Part shown: in pieces, positions 34,557 to 45,345 of the stretch
How positions within the stretch are numbered: the first letter of the stretch is position 1
Layout of the letters: the number at the start of each line of letters is the position of its first letter
Assembly: GCA_012934845.2 (NCBI GenBank)
Contig: WNNJ02001084.1
Location: 1 to 64,000 of the forward strand
Reading direction: 5' to 3'
DNA: 64,000 nt
Origin: Pomphorhynchus laevis
Taxonomy: Eukaryota; Acanthocephala; Palaeacanthocephala; Echinorhynchida; Pomphorhynchidae
Program-made: the position numbers and the translations under genes
The notes under the pieces: model-generated
What the model was told of the DNA's origin: nothing
The model's input: the letters and a program-made list of their open reading frames with translations, nothing else
The model's database searches: none

Positions 34557-34780
34557 CATGTCTCATCACGGAATAATTGAACATGGAATTTTCGTCCCAC
34601 GATTTTCTCTACTTCCGGTGGAATGGGCAATGCGCCATGCAACTCATCCGGCTTATCGCCGCCAAACAGGTTCAACATAATCATCATCCTTACGCAGACA
34701 ATATCGTTCATTTCAAGAGACAAATTGGCTTTGCCATTGCACGTGCTGCGTCAGCTTGCACGTGCAATGGCAAATTTTGG
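34557..34780. repeat. 224-bp tandem duplication, unit 1
   Basis: The block from GGACATGTCTCATCA through the cluster CGCCGCCAAACAGGTTCAAC to CTGCGTCAGCTTGCACG is repeated from 34781, with unit 2 split by LINE A2 and resuming at 36063-36140. The two units differ at a few bases. At the unit 1/unit 2 join there is a perfect 17-bp foldback. Confidence 0.8.
34730..34774. repeat. Perfect 17-bp foldback at the tandem-duplication join
   Basis: TTTGCCATTGCACGTGC, eleven bases, then its exact reverse complement. In unit 2 (36110-36140) the same left arm and loop are followed by GCACG and then different DNA, so the right arm beyond GCACG was newly made in unit 1. Confidence 0.85.
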
Positions 34781-34877
34781 ACATGTCTCATCATGGAATA
34801 ATTGAACATGGAATTTTCGTCCCACGATTTTCTCTACTTCAGGTGGAATGGGCAATGCGCCATGCAACTCATCCGAC

Positions 34878-36253
34878 TTATCGCCGCCAAACAGGTTCAA
34901 CATAATCATCATCCTTCGTCATCGCCTTCGTCATGATTATGGCTTCTCTTTACCCACTGTATCATGGTTTTCTTCATATCTATCAAACCGTACATTTCGC
35001 GTATACTCTAACTCTTCTCTCTCCCATCCTTCGTCCATTCCGTCCGGTGTTCCGCAAGGCTCCGTATTAGGCCCTATACTTTTCTCTCTTCTTCTTGGTG
35101 ATTTGTCTTCGATTTCTCATAAATTTAACTTCCATGTTATGCAATATGCTGATGACATTCTCATCTATGCTCATGCACCTGTTTATCGTATTCGCGATCT
35201 TAGTGTTTCTGCTTCCGACTGCCTTGTCTCAATTTCCAATCATCTTTCTTCCCTTCGCCTTTCTCTGAATCCTGATAAATCCAAAATTATGTGGATCCTA
35301 CCTCGACGCCTCGGCTTCGAACCTCCCTCCGTATCATTAAATTCTAAAATTCTTCCTATCGTTGATAATCTCGTTTTCCTAGGCTTCCATTTTGACAACC
35401 GACTTTCACTTAAACCTTTCGTTAGAGATAAAGTACGCTCATCTACCTTGATACTCCGCAACCTCCGTCAAGTTCGTAGATTGATCGATTTCCCTTCTTG
35501 TATGACTCTCATATCATCTCTCCTTTTTTCTAGACTCGATTATTGTCTTAGTCTAATTCCAACTCACCTAAATCCACTCTTCTTCCCCTACAACGCATCG
35601 TCAACGCAGCTGTCCGAATTCTCCTCCGTCTTCGTCGTTTTGATCACACATCCTACCATCTTGCTTCTCTCGATTTGCCTACAATTTATTGTCGTGTTCA
35701 AATTCGTCTTCTTATCGTTGCTTTCCGCCTTGTAACTTTTCATACCCCTTCATTTCTCAACCTTCCTTTTCTTGATAATTCTCGTCCTGTTTACTGCTCC
35801 TTGCGTTCCTGTAATTCCCTTCTTTTACATGCCCCAAACTACTCTACCTCCTTTGGACTCCGCTCCTTCCTGGTGGCTGCTCCTCTATCGTGGAATCATC
35901 TGCCCATTCATATACGCCAATCAACTTCCCTGCAGTGCTTCAAACGACAAATCCGATCCCATCTGAACAATTTAACTGCTTGACTTTCTCATTTTTGTTT
36001 GTGGACTTGTAAGCGTACAGCTTGTACGCATTTGCCACATTAAATAAATTTGTATTATTATTATCCTTACGCAGACAATATCGTTTATTTGAAGAGACAA
36101 ATTGGCTTTGCCATTGCACGTGCTGCGTCAGCTTGCACGATAAGTCCCAGGCCTTCGAGAAACAATATAGGGTCTGATAATAATAGCGTTTACTAAGACA
36201 TGGAATGTGTATGAATTGATGACTAAAATATTCATGGGCCAATTCTCGAAACC
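34878..36253 (-). CDS. Possible host terminal exon, split by LINE A2
   Basis: Minus strand. A tract ending in CAAATAG at 36254 is followed by an open stretch: GFRELAHEYFSHQFIHIPCL, SKRYYYQTLYCFSKAWDLSC, KLTQHVQWQSQFVSSNKRYC, LRKD. LINE A2 interrupts at 36062/34917. The frame resumes with DDYVEPVWRR and a stop at 34878-34880. Composition is ordinary for a protein and unlike the neighbouring LINEs. The product is not recognised. Unit 1 of the duplication holds a second, altered copy of the last ~30 codons. If real, the gene is interrupted 12 codons before its stop; it could also be an older unplaced element. Confidence 0.35.
34920..36062 (+). mobile_element. LINE family A, copy A2 (5'-truncated, recent)
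   Basis: Matches A1 from about 49709 to its 3' end with roughly ten differences over 1.14 kb. Encodes the second half of RT: SGVPQGSVLGPILFSLLLGD, MQYADDILIYAHAP (catalytic YADD) and the C-terminal region. A lost base near 35555 shifts the frame relative to A1, so this copy is dead. It ends in the 3' hairpin tail and an ATT repeat. Flanking ATCCTT on both sides looks like the target duplicate. Confidence 0.85.
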
Positions 36254-36317
36254 CTATTTGTTTATATGTTGTAAAAATAATGCAGAAATTTAAAAAAAAA
36301 TTAAATTCGCTCTCGAT

Positions 36318-37225
36318 CATGTTTGTATGCAGATGATTTAAAAATATGGCGACCCAGTCATTCATGTGAGGATGTTGATGATTTGCAAACTGACATGAAT
36401 AATGTGGAGTTGTGGGCGACGTCTAAGAAGCTTGTGATAAATGTTTCAAAATGCAAACACATTCGTATTATTAGTAATGCTCGTAAGCATTTAGCATCTG
36501 TTTGTTACCAATATAAGGGCTGTCTTGTTGAAAGTGTCGATAGTTACAAAGATTTAGGAGTATGAGTTACCTCTAATTTAGTAACCAAAAAGCACACTGA
36601 GCAAGCCTGTGCCAACTCGAATAAAATGATAGGTATGATTCGACGAACGTTTGTTCGCGTTGATCCGACTGCTCTTCGGCCTTTGATTTTAGCACATGTA
36701 TTGAGTAGACTTTTATCTGCAATTCCGGTTGTATACTTACGTACTATACATAAGCATAAGAAATCAGAGAGAGAGTACTTCGCATGGCAGCAAATTAGCA
36801 CCAACATTGGCGTCGCTGCCTTATGAAGACATAATGAGATCACTAGGATTTTAGACAGTCACATGAACTCGTCGGTACATGGATATGTGCCTAATTTGGC
36901 ATTTATACCAACGTCCCCATCACCTTCTTCGGAGTAGGGTTCAATTACGTGGTTCAAATGTTCTTCGGGGTCATTCTTTAACTATTCGAATAAGCCAGGT
37001 TCAGAAATTAAGCGCGATGCAATTTGATAGAAGAATTGCTGAGATTTTGAACAACCTTGATGCATACACCATTGTATGCAGTCCATTTAGTGTTTTCAAA
37101 AGAAGATTACGAATGGATCAGGCATTTTTCGTGCAGCATTTCCTTATTTTAAAAACTAATTAATTTATTTGTGAACTTATTGTGATCCAGCTATTTGAGC
37201 TAATTCTATAATGATAAAGATTTTC
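36318..37225 (+). mobile_element. LINE family B, copy B2 (5'-truncated)
   Basis: Starts in the RT catalytic motif (MYADDLKIWRP), continues WATSKKLVINVSKCKHIRI and VESVDSYKDLGV, then in other frames MIGMIRRTFVRVDPTALRPL and NVLRGHSLTIRISQVQK, FDRRIAEILNNLD. Same family as B1 (34%-like spacing and motifs; YKDLGVW block). Ends with the small hairpin AGCTATTTGAGCT and an A-rich tail. Confidence 0.65.
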
Positions 37226-37319
37226 TTAATAAAATGATACATAGAGTAGAGTAAATAATGTCAATGTCAGTTAAAAAGACAAGTCAAATAAGAGGTTCAT
37301 CTCCATTAACAACTGTAAA

Positions 37320-40300
37320 GACTTCTATCTTCACAGCCTCAGGTCCGGTGGGATCTGAGCTTACAGTCAATCCCGCACCCTGCCATTCCACTGAACAACC
37401 CGGGGTCTTTCACCACCTTCCCGAAAAGTTCAATTGAGGCGGACTATGCTGGGTAAACGCGAGATGAGCAGCTTAAGAAACCTTGGCCTTTGCTCTGGGA
37501 GACGTCATCTAGAAAAGAAGACTAATTCCGGGATAGCCCAAGTGCCCCAGAGGCGCAACTGAGTTTTCCCTTTCAATGACAGATGCTGGGCCCGTTTCAG
37601 GGCCCACCTAGCTTTCTTCAGGATACGTTTAAGTCTATCCAAGTCGGCTTTCGCGTACAAGTTCACCGTAACGGTGAACCCCAAGTATTTTACTCGATTT
37701 GTGAAGACAGGCAGGGGTTGATAAGTAAAAATGGAGGAGAGTGCAGAGAGTGCTAATCTCTTAAGTTTTTGCTTTGTTGCATGGGCGCCATGAAATACAA
37801 CCACCCGCGATTTAGCGGAGTTTAAAATAAGATTGGACTTAGGTAACTGGTCTTTTAGTCTTAAAATGAAACGGCTGATGTCCGAGACTACGTCTTTGCA
37901 CCTGCGTCCAGAGAACAGAGCTGTGGTATCATCAGCGTATACCACTCGACGTTGTTCGCGTTTAAATAATTTAAAGAGTTTAATGGAAGCAGCGAGAAAC
38001 AATATAGGAGAAAGAGGGGATTCTTAAGGAACACCCGTAATAGGGTCGAACTGACGTGCATCATGGTCGTCTTCATATTAGAATCGTTGGGTATACAGCA
38101 GTTTCTCCACCCTGTTAACAATTCTCCCAGGCAACCCAAGGGACCTGAGAGAAGAGATAACAAAGGGAATGGATATGCGGTCAAATGCAGCAGAAAAATC
38201 AAGGGAAACAGCTACACCAAGTAATGACTATTCTAATGACAAAACTGATAAACTTTACCTACAGCTGAATTGACCGAGCGACCTTTGACGAGCCCATGGA
38301 AACCTGGTGGGATTAAATTTCGCCTACTCAGATGATCGCGAATTCTACGCGCAAGCGCTTTTTCGTAGATCGAGACGAGGGAATTTTGAATCGATATGGG
38401 ACGCAGGTTTTTAGGACAAGAGACTGGATTTTTCTTAGGTAGAAATATACATATACTAATGTTGATGGCGGCCACATCGGATGAGGCGGCTAATAGCATA
38501 ATGATGGACACTTCTCTTCTTTGTTCGGCTGACAAAAGCTGGCAGACACGAGAAGAGAGTGGAACGACGATTTGGAGGTGCCTGGAAGAGGTCCTCAGGA
38601 GTTAAGGATATCTGCGACAGATTGATCCCTGCTCCTAAAGTCTTTCCAAGGCGGGATTGGCTGAGGTGATTGAGTGGCTCCATAATTATGTAGGGATAGT
38701 GACTCCTCCAAATCTTTGTCAAGACCTATTTTTCCAATCCAGCCCAATGCTCTATCCCTCTAACAGACAAACTTCTTATTGAATATCTTCCAGGAGGAAG
38801 ACTGGGCTGGATTACGGGAAGCAATGCTTGCGATATCTTTACCTAGTTGAACCTATAGAATAGAATAGAATTTATTTAGAGTGGCCTTTGTGGTGAATAG
38901 AACCACTTACAGGCCCACTATAACTAGTGCTCCAATATTCTTTGGTGAGAACTTGCCTGGCAGAAACAGAGAGTTGGGGAGAGGAAGCATATACGCTAAG
39001 GTCTTGAGTTTTGTCGGAGTAAGAATGTAGATTTGACCTTTATATGTTGTCGAAAGTATCGCGATAGCTTGCGAATAGAGGTAGGAATTAAATTCGTTTA
39101 AACACTCATTACCAATTCGGGGGAAGCGTTGGATAGCTGCCTGAAAGAAAGCCACTCTGATTGGATCAAATTGGAATCTCCGTCGAAGCAGCGTATCCTC
39201 TTCTATCCGCTGGCGGATCAGATCATGAGAGGTAGACATATGTTATCGCAACTGCTCCGTACAGTAGTGTCAACAACTACCTCTCATAGAGCAGTAATAA
39301 GTCGAGAACAGAATTCGTTGATGTGCAATGAACGGTGTGAGACGGTGTAATGTCCTGGGGTAGACGGATAGATCGCGTCTCCTGAAGGACTACAGCATAT
39401 GCATCTCTACCAGATAGAAGCCTAAGGGCAGAAGCTCCTCCCGAATTCCACTGAAGAATATTCAGTGAAAAGACTCACGAGTACTCTGCATTGTGATAGG
39501 TCAGCTATGTGGGATTGCCTCAACCCTAGAAGAAGCTAGGGATTTAAGGGTTACCACCTCCATCACTAGCGCAATCCAGAGTGAGCACTTGCCCAGTGGC
39601 ATTATCTTCATTTCCCATAGAGACCTTTTTTCCACTTTAGAAGCTTTCCAATCATTATGGGGAGGACGGCGTGATCCGAGGCCCCTCTTTTCTTGGATTC
39701 TGGAATTGCTTTCTTTGTAATTTGAGGCGAGGCGTAAAAGGCCGTAGCCAAGGCCGAGGACAGGTCCTCCATACGTTTGAAAGCTGCTTGAATCTTGCTA
39801 TCAGTGATTCTCATAAGCTCTGTATCAGACATTCTCGCGGCAATATTGGAAAAAGAATTGTCTTTTTTTGCGGAAATCTGTCTATTGTTAATTGAGAAAG
39901 AATTTTTGTAAGCTTAAATTCAGGACTTTCTCGTGACCAAGCAGGGTAGGCACTCCCGCAATTAGAGCACAAGGGTGAGAGGTGCATCTCTCCCCCGACT
40001 CAAGACTATGGCCCTAGCCACATATACCACAGCTCTTGGGTAAGGAGCAGCTAGAAGACCAGTTCCCCCAAGCGTGCCAAAAGCTTGGGGGAACTTTAGA
40101 TTAAACCCCATAAAAGAGGCTTAGGTTAGACTTAGCTAGAATTTCGGCATGTACAATTGAAGCTGAGCCAAAACCTATCGGTAATGGATGTCCACTCTTC
40201 CCTGTGAGTGGACGTAGGGCAGAGAGTTTGAATTTAGACTTAAAGTCCTCGACATCTTCATCATCCAGGTTGGTAAATTCGAAATTTTTTAAGATTCCAT

Positions 40301-40710
40301 GATAGGTTTAACATTTATTGTTCCGTGGTCTTAAAAATTTCATAGAAGAAAGCAACATACTCACCAAAAAGATCTGGTGATAAATGAGATCTTAATCTCT
40401 GATTGGAAAACTCTTACTGAATGAAATATGAATCGATTTTCGTATTTTGCATCAAATTTTTTTAGAAAGATTCTGAACAGGTTGTTTCTCGCCTGTGGCT
40501 GAGTCAGCCGTACAATTTCTAGATTTTTTAGTTTGGTGTTTTGGGGGAGTACCCCCTCACCCAGAGAAAAAAAAACAGAAACTTTACTGACCTTGTCTGC
40601 TGCGGAACCCGAAGTTTTACCATCAATTTCGCCTGTTCCAACTTCCTTTTTGCAGGAATTTTGGTGCATTTTTTGAATATTTTGAAGCTCCGACGTGCAC
40701 ACACTTGCAT
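37320..40710 (-). mobile_element. I-type LINE, copy I2 (decayed)
   Basis: Colinear with I1 on the minus strand. C-terminal and RT at 37505-38535 (KREQRRVVYADDTTALFSG keeps YADD; LRPISIQNSLVSIYEKALAR), endonuclease and linker remnants at 38700-39500, ORF1 pieces at 39600-40702 with part of the zinc-knuckle region lost. Broken in many frames, much more than I1, so older or less constrained. A 61-bp LINE tail has inserted into it at 38858. Confidence 0.75.
38858..38918 (-). mobile_element. Ultra-short LINE tail insertion in I2
   Basis: I1 reads ACCTATATCTAGTGC here; I2 has 61 extra bases flanked by a TATA duplicate. On the minus strand the insert is GTGGGCCTGTAAGTGGTTCT...ACCACAAAGGCCACTCTAAATAAATTCT: a hairpin followed by AATAAATTCTATTCTATTC. 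That is the shared LINE 3' tail and nothing else. Confidence 0.8.
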
Positions 40711-41090
40711 GATTTTTTATATGCTTTACAGCTAATTCTCGTATTTGGTTGAATGCATAATAATAACCACTAAGTTAGCTAATTTTGGCATCGGGGAAAG
40801 TTCCCTTTCAGGATTGAAATCAGAAGAATTTAAAAAACATACCTTCTTTTGTTATTCGCTATCTTATTCCCCTTCTCTTAAATTTGAGAAAAAAAATATA
40901 GTGAATTTAGATTAATATTAACAGTTTCGTTTTCTCAGTTAGGAAAAGAAACAAATTAACAAAATCTGCTATATGGCTGGCAAATGTAGACTCGTAATTT
41001 AAGTAAAAATACAAAAATTAATGACGAATAATATTTAATAAAATTAGAATAAAAGATAAAAATATATTTTTATTTTGTAATTCATTTTAG
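40711..41090. other. AT-rich DNA before a possible exon
   Basis: No gene. It may be the I2 5' flank and, near its right end, the intron ending in the acceptor at 41090. Confidence 0.3.
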
Positions 41091-41280
41091 CATTCATAAG
41101 ATAAAGATGGAATTAAATGACTGTTATAGCAAGTTATTAAATTTTATTTTTCAGAGTAGAAACAAGATTTTTTCTGAAATGGGAAATTTTCCGAAAAAAT
41201 TACGCCTAATTATAGAGGCAACAGATAGTAATCAATTTATGAACATTACAAATCCAAGACACTCTACTTGTACTAACTAA
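41091..41280 (+). CDS. Possible host terminal exon, unidentified
   Basis: A good pyrimidine-rich tract and TTTTAG acceptor at 41090 lead into 62 open codons in a single frame, ending in TAA at 41278: IHKIKMELNDCYSKLLNFIF, QSRNKIFSEMGNFPKKLRLI, IEATDSNQFMNITNPRHSTC, TN. An inner ATG at 41107 would give 57 residues. A second acceptor (TTTCAG) at 41154 is in the same frame. Amino-acid composition is balanced, unlike chance frames in DNA this AT-rich. The family is not recognised. Partner exons would lie to the left, perhaps beyond the LINEs. Confidence 0.4.
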
Positions 41281-42604
41281 CATCGTCGTGAACTTTATTG
41301 GTTAAAGTCAACTAGCTCGTAATTCTAATTTATTTCCATCCGTTTATATTCGCTCTCTAGCTCGTGAGATCTGTACACATTTGTGCTATATTTTTCGTTA
41401 ATCCCTTCAACCATATTTTCTCTCTCTTGTTTAGAAACAAGTGACTGTTATTGCAATTTTCAAAAAGGAGATAAATCTTCGTTTAAAATGAGCCTCACGT
41501 GACCATTACATGTTTACGCTACCGCCTACTAGAGCATTTAATTGACAAATAAATTGTGACTTTTTTCAAGCAAATGACCAAATGGTAGGAAAACGGTTAA
41601 TGAAGAAATCATTTAAAGTTGACCAATTTATTGACAGCGCAAATTCCTTGCTCGTCAAAGAAATATGCAGGTTTAGACTCGGATATTATTTTCATTGACT
41701 TTACAAAAGCGTTTGACATTTATATGATTTTGATTGACAAACTCGTGCTTTCTGGAATAACCTTGTTAAATGATTTGCAGTCTTTCTAAACGAACTTGGT
41801 TTACAAGGTCGATAAGAAAATACTTTATTTCCTTTAAAAAATAGTGATGCCAGAGTTTCCACTTCAATAATTTAATATTATTGAATTAATATTACTTAGC
41901 ATATACAAATGATATGCCTTAGCTCAATAATTGTAATGTACACTGCAATCTAAAAAATTAAATGGTCTATTCGCTCGTATGAGATCATTATCTACAACAA
42001 CGTGACACAGACTTACTCTATATATTATTACAATACAGTTTAACCCACAAGGGTTATTTACTCGATCACAAGAAATCATTGATAAGGTCAATAAAATTAA
42101 ATTAAATTAAAAGTAAGACGATACTCGAATACACGGGCTGCTACAATAATTAAGAACATTTCTTCAAAAACTAGCCACGGCTAGTCCAAACATATCACAA
42201 GGAAGACCGTTCCAAGCTCGTAATGCTCTGTGCAATAATCAAGAAAATGTACTACTTGGTCCACAATTCATCAGATGAAAAAGGTGTCGTGGCACCGTTT
42301 TCTATTTGTTAACACATATGGTTGTGGATACCCGTAAATTCCCTTCACCATAAAATACATGGCTAACATATCTAGGTATATAAACCTGCAACGGACACTA
42401 TTAACATTCACCGCGAGTAGGAGTTGTGAGTAGCTCAGATTTGAAATTTCAGAGCATAATTTGCTAACACGTTGTAGAATACATCCTAAACAGTTAACCA
42501 CACTCTTATTAATTGGAAAATTCGTTTGGAAACTGTATTCTAAATGAGGACGTACTAGATATTTATATAATACGCCAAAACAGGAGGGTGATAGGTGCAA
42601 AAAA
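41281..42604. other. Mostly unplaced DNA with LINE crumbs
   Basis: Contains an RT fragment at 41665-41795 (+ strand, SDIIFIDFTKAFD) and the repeat 41963-42036, the inverted partner of 32018-32090. 42250-42590 is partly open on the minus strand (ALARICHIKINLFLHLSPSC, then FGVLYKYLVRPHLEYSFQTN), which reads as a decayed LINE RT C-terminus. Confidence 0.4.
42270..42600 (-). mobile_element. LINE RT C-terminal fragment (C/D type)
   Basis: SCFGVLYKYLVRPHLEYSFQ, then NFPINKSVVNCLGCILQRVS. The block LYKALVRPHLEY...Q is the usual RT C-terminal region in CR1-like LINEs and matches 31.7 and 59.0 kb in pattern. It abuts the D1 3' tail. Confidence 0.5.
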
Positions 42605-42989
42605 AGATTTATTTTAATGTGGCAAATGCGTGCCAGCGCACGCTTACATGACCACAAAACAAAAATGTAAATCATGTGTCGAGAAGGTGTGAACGGAGGT
42701 GTTTGAATGTGCTAAAGGAGGGAGCGCGGCGGACGTCGAGAGGGAGTTGATTCCAGGCAAGTGGGGCAGCGACGAGAAAGGATCAGAGACCGTAGTTGTT
42801 GGAGTAATTGGAAACGTGGAGTAAGATGGTATGACGGGAACGCAGCGATAGCGAGGTAGGACGAGTGTCGTCTAAGAAAAGAAGGTTGATGAACGATGGG
42901 GAGCCGACAGCGATGAGACGAAAAGTTACGATAAGACGGAGTTTGATGCGGATGTGGATGGTGGGCCAGGAGAGTTGGGCAAGATATAT
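42605..42989 (-). mobile_element. Mosaic LINE D1, 3' end (A'-type)
   Basis: The minus strand gives YLAQLSWPTIHIRIKLRLIV, INLLFLDDTRPTSLSLRSRH, WNQLPLDVRRAPSFSTFKHL and the shared 3' hairpin tail. It continues the sequence that stops at 45346 (LRRFDHTSI), the two halves being parted by LINE A6. Confidence 0.7.
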
Positions 42990-45345
42990 CTATCAAGCTA
43001 TAACTACAAACCCATATCCACCGCCCCCACACATATCCTTGGTAGGCACTTGACATCATTGCTGTATCCGATCATTTGCTGCCTACACCTCACTGTCCAT
43101 TTTCGATCCTGGTCTATCCGATCACTTTCTCGTCACCCTTGATCTCACTTACAACCACACCCCTCCTCACACACCTACAATCCTACATCGCTTCTGGAGA
43201 GATCTTGACCTATCCCTTTTCCGCTCTGCCTTACTCAAATCGTCTCTATCTTATCCCACAATAACATATTCCTCTCCTCACGATCTCGCCTTTCTTTTCG
43301 ACTCTGAATTCACATCCATTCTCGATCTTCTTTTGCCCTTCAAGCCTCACCCACACCGTCGCTTGCACCGTGCTCCATGTTTTGACATTCAATGCCTACT
43401 CTCAAACGTCGACTCCATCATACTTTTCGAGTCTATTACCGCTCTCTCAGACGTAACTTCCGCTCGATCACTCCGTATTTCCGTGATACCTATGTTGCTC
43501 ATCGCCAGTCTCATCTCAACCTACTACGTACCAAATGCAACTCCTTCTGGCAGCATAAAATCATCACTTCATTCAACTCTAAGACTCTATGGCATACTTT
43601 AACTCAATCCTTGCTCGCTCATCTCCGCCGCGCAACATCAATTACCATAATCATTCGTCATTTCTCTAGACCAAAGTATCCATGTTGCTCTCTCACACCC
43701 CGTTTCCATCCTATCCAAATCTGCCCCGCCTAAACTCATCCTCCCGGAACTTCTTCATCTTCTCCCTGTATCACCTTCTGAAGTTTCATCTGGTCTCATG
43801 TCCTCGCCCAGCAAAACCTGACCTGTTGATCCCCTACCTACCCATATACTTAAATCCATGTGCTCATCGATATCCCCTTTTCTCACAACCTTGTTTAACT
43901 CGTCCATCCGCAGTCGTATCTTCCCTTCACACTAGAAATCCACAATCGTTCGTCCCCTCCTAAAGAAACAATCGCTCAACCCCTACTCTTTCTAAGCTGT
44001 TAGTACGCCTCATCTTAATACAGATCAACGCTTATCTCCCCTCATCCAATCTGTACCTTCCTTTCCAATCCGCTTTCCGCTCTAATCACTCCACAGAAAT
44101 CGCCTGCATGAAAGTTTACAACGACTAACTCATTTCTCGAGACAAGGCTCTATATAGTGTTCTCATTTCCATCGACCTCTCCACCGCCTTCAACATTGTC
44201 GACCACTCCGTCCTCCTTTATCGCATTCGTTATGATTACGGATTTTCTTCTTCCTCCGTAGCATGGTTTGCCTCATATCTATCCGACCGTTCCTTTCGCG
44301 TTTGTTCTAATTCATCATCCTCCCCTCCCATCCCTATATTTTGAGGGGTCCACAAGATTCAGTTTTAGGTCCCCTGCTTTTCTTTCTTCTGCTTGATGAT
44401 CTCTCTCCGTTTATCAAACCGTTCTCCTTTAACGTCATGCAATACGCCGATGACATCCTCATCTGTGCTCATGCACCCGCCCATCGCATACACGATATCG
44501 TCATTTCTGCCTCCAATAATCTTTCTTCTATCTACGAACGTCTCTCCAATCTGCATCTCGTTATAAACCCCGACAAATCAAAAATAATGTGGATCCTCTC
44601 CCGTAAACCAAGCATATCTCCTCCCACTGTATCTTTTACCTCATCGATCATCCCCATAGTACACAATCTCACTTTCTTAGGCTTCCATTTGATAATCACA
44701 TTTTTCCTAAACCCTTCGTCCGGGACAAGGTCCGCTCGTCTAATTTAATTCTCCGTGACATCTGCCGTATCCGCCCCCTTATCGACTCCCGTTCTTGTAT
44801 GTATCTTCTTTCATCGCTTCTTTTCCCTAAAAACGATTACTGCCTTAGGCTTTTCGCCAATACTCCAAAATCCATGATCCTACCCCTACAACGAATAATC
44901 AACTTCGCCGTTCGAGTGCTCTTTCATCTCCGTTGCTTCGACCACACATCCACATATCTTGCACAACACTCCTGGCCTACCATCCACATCCGCACCAAAC
45001 TCAGCCTTCTCGTAACTTTTCGTCTCATCACTGTCGGCTCCCCATTGTTCATCAACTTTCCTTTCTTAGATGACACTCGCCCCACCTTTCTATCGCTGCG
45101 TTCCCGTCTTCCCCTCTTACTCCACGTTCCCAATTACTCCAACAACTATGGTCTCCGATCCTTCCTCGTCACCGCCTCACTCGCCTGGAATCAACTCCCT
45201 CTCGACGTCCGCCGCGCTCCCTTTTTATCACATTCAAACACCTTCATTCACACCTTCGCGACCCATGATTTACATTTTGGTTTTGTTGTGGTCATGTAAG
45301 CGTGCGCTGGCACGCATTTGCCACGTTAAAATAAATATTTTTTAT
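42990..45345 (+). mobile_element. LINE family A', copy A6 (5'-truncated, inserted in D1)
   Basis: Starts in the endonuclease C-terminal region (THILGRHL, VYPIT...) and runs through the RT to the 3' tail. RT: KVYND, DLSTAFNIVDHSVLLYRIRY, RGPQDSVLGPLLFFLLLDDL (A reads GVPQG), MQYADDILICAHAPAHRIHD. A frame break before RGPQD is shared exactly with A7. Ends ATTTGCCACGTTAAAATAAATA. Flanks GCAAGATATA and TATATGGATGTG fit a short target duplicate within D1. Confidence 0.75.

Noticed and set aside
43333-43963. Long overlapping plus-strand frames rich in S, L, P and H
   Set aside because: They are pieces and shadows of the A6 LINE ORF2.
42605-45345. Twin-priming inversion of a single LINE
   Set aside because: Both arms carry the complete 3' tail. 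The left part joins the D1 sequence right of A6 instead, so it is an antisense insertion into an older LINE.
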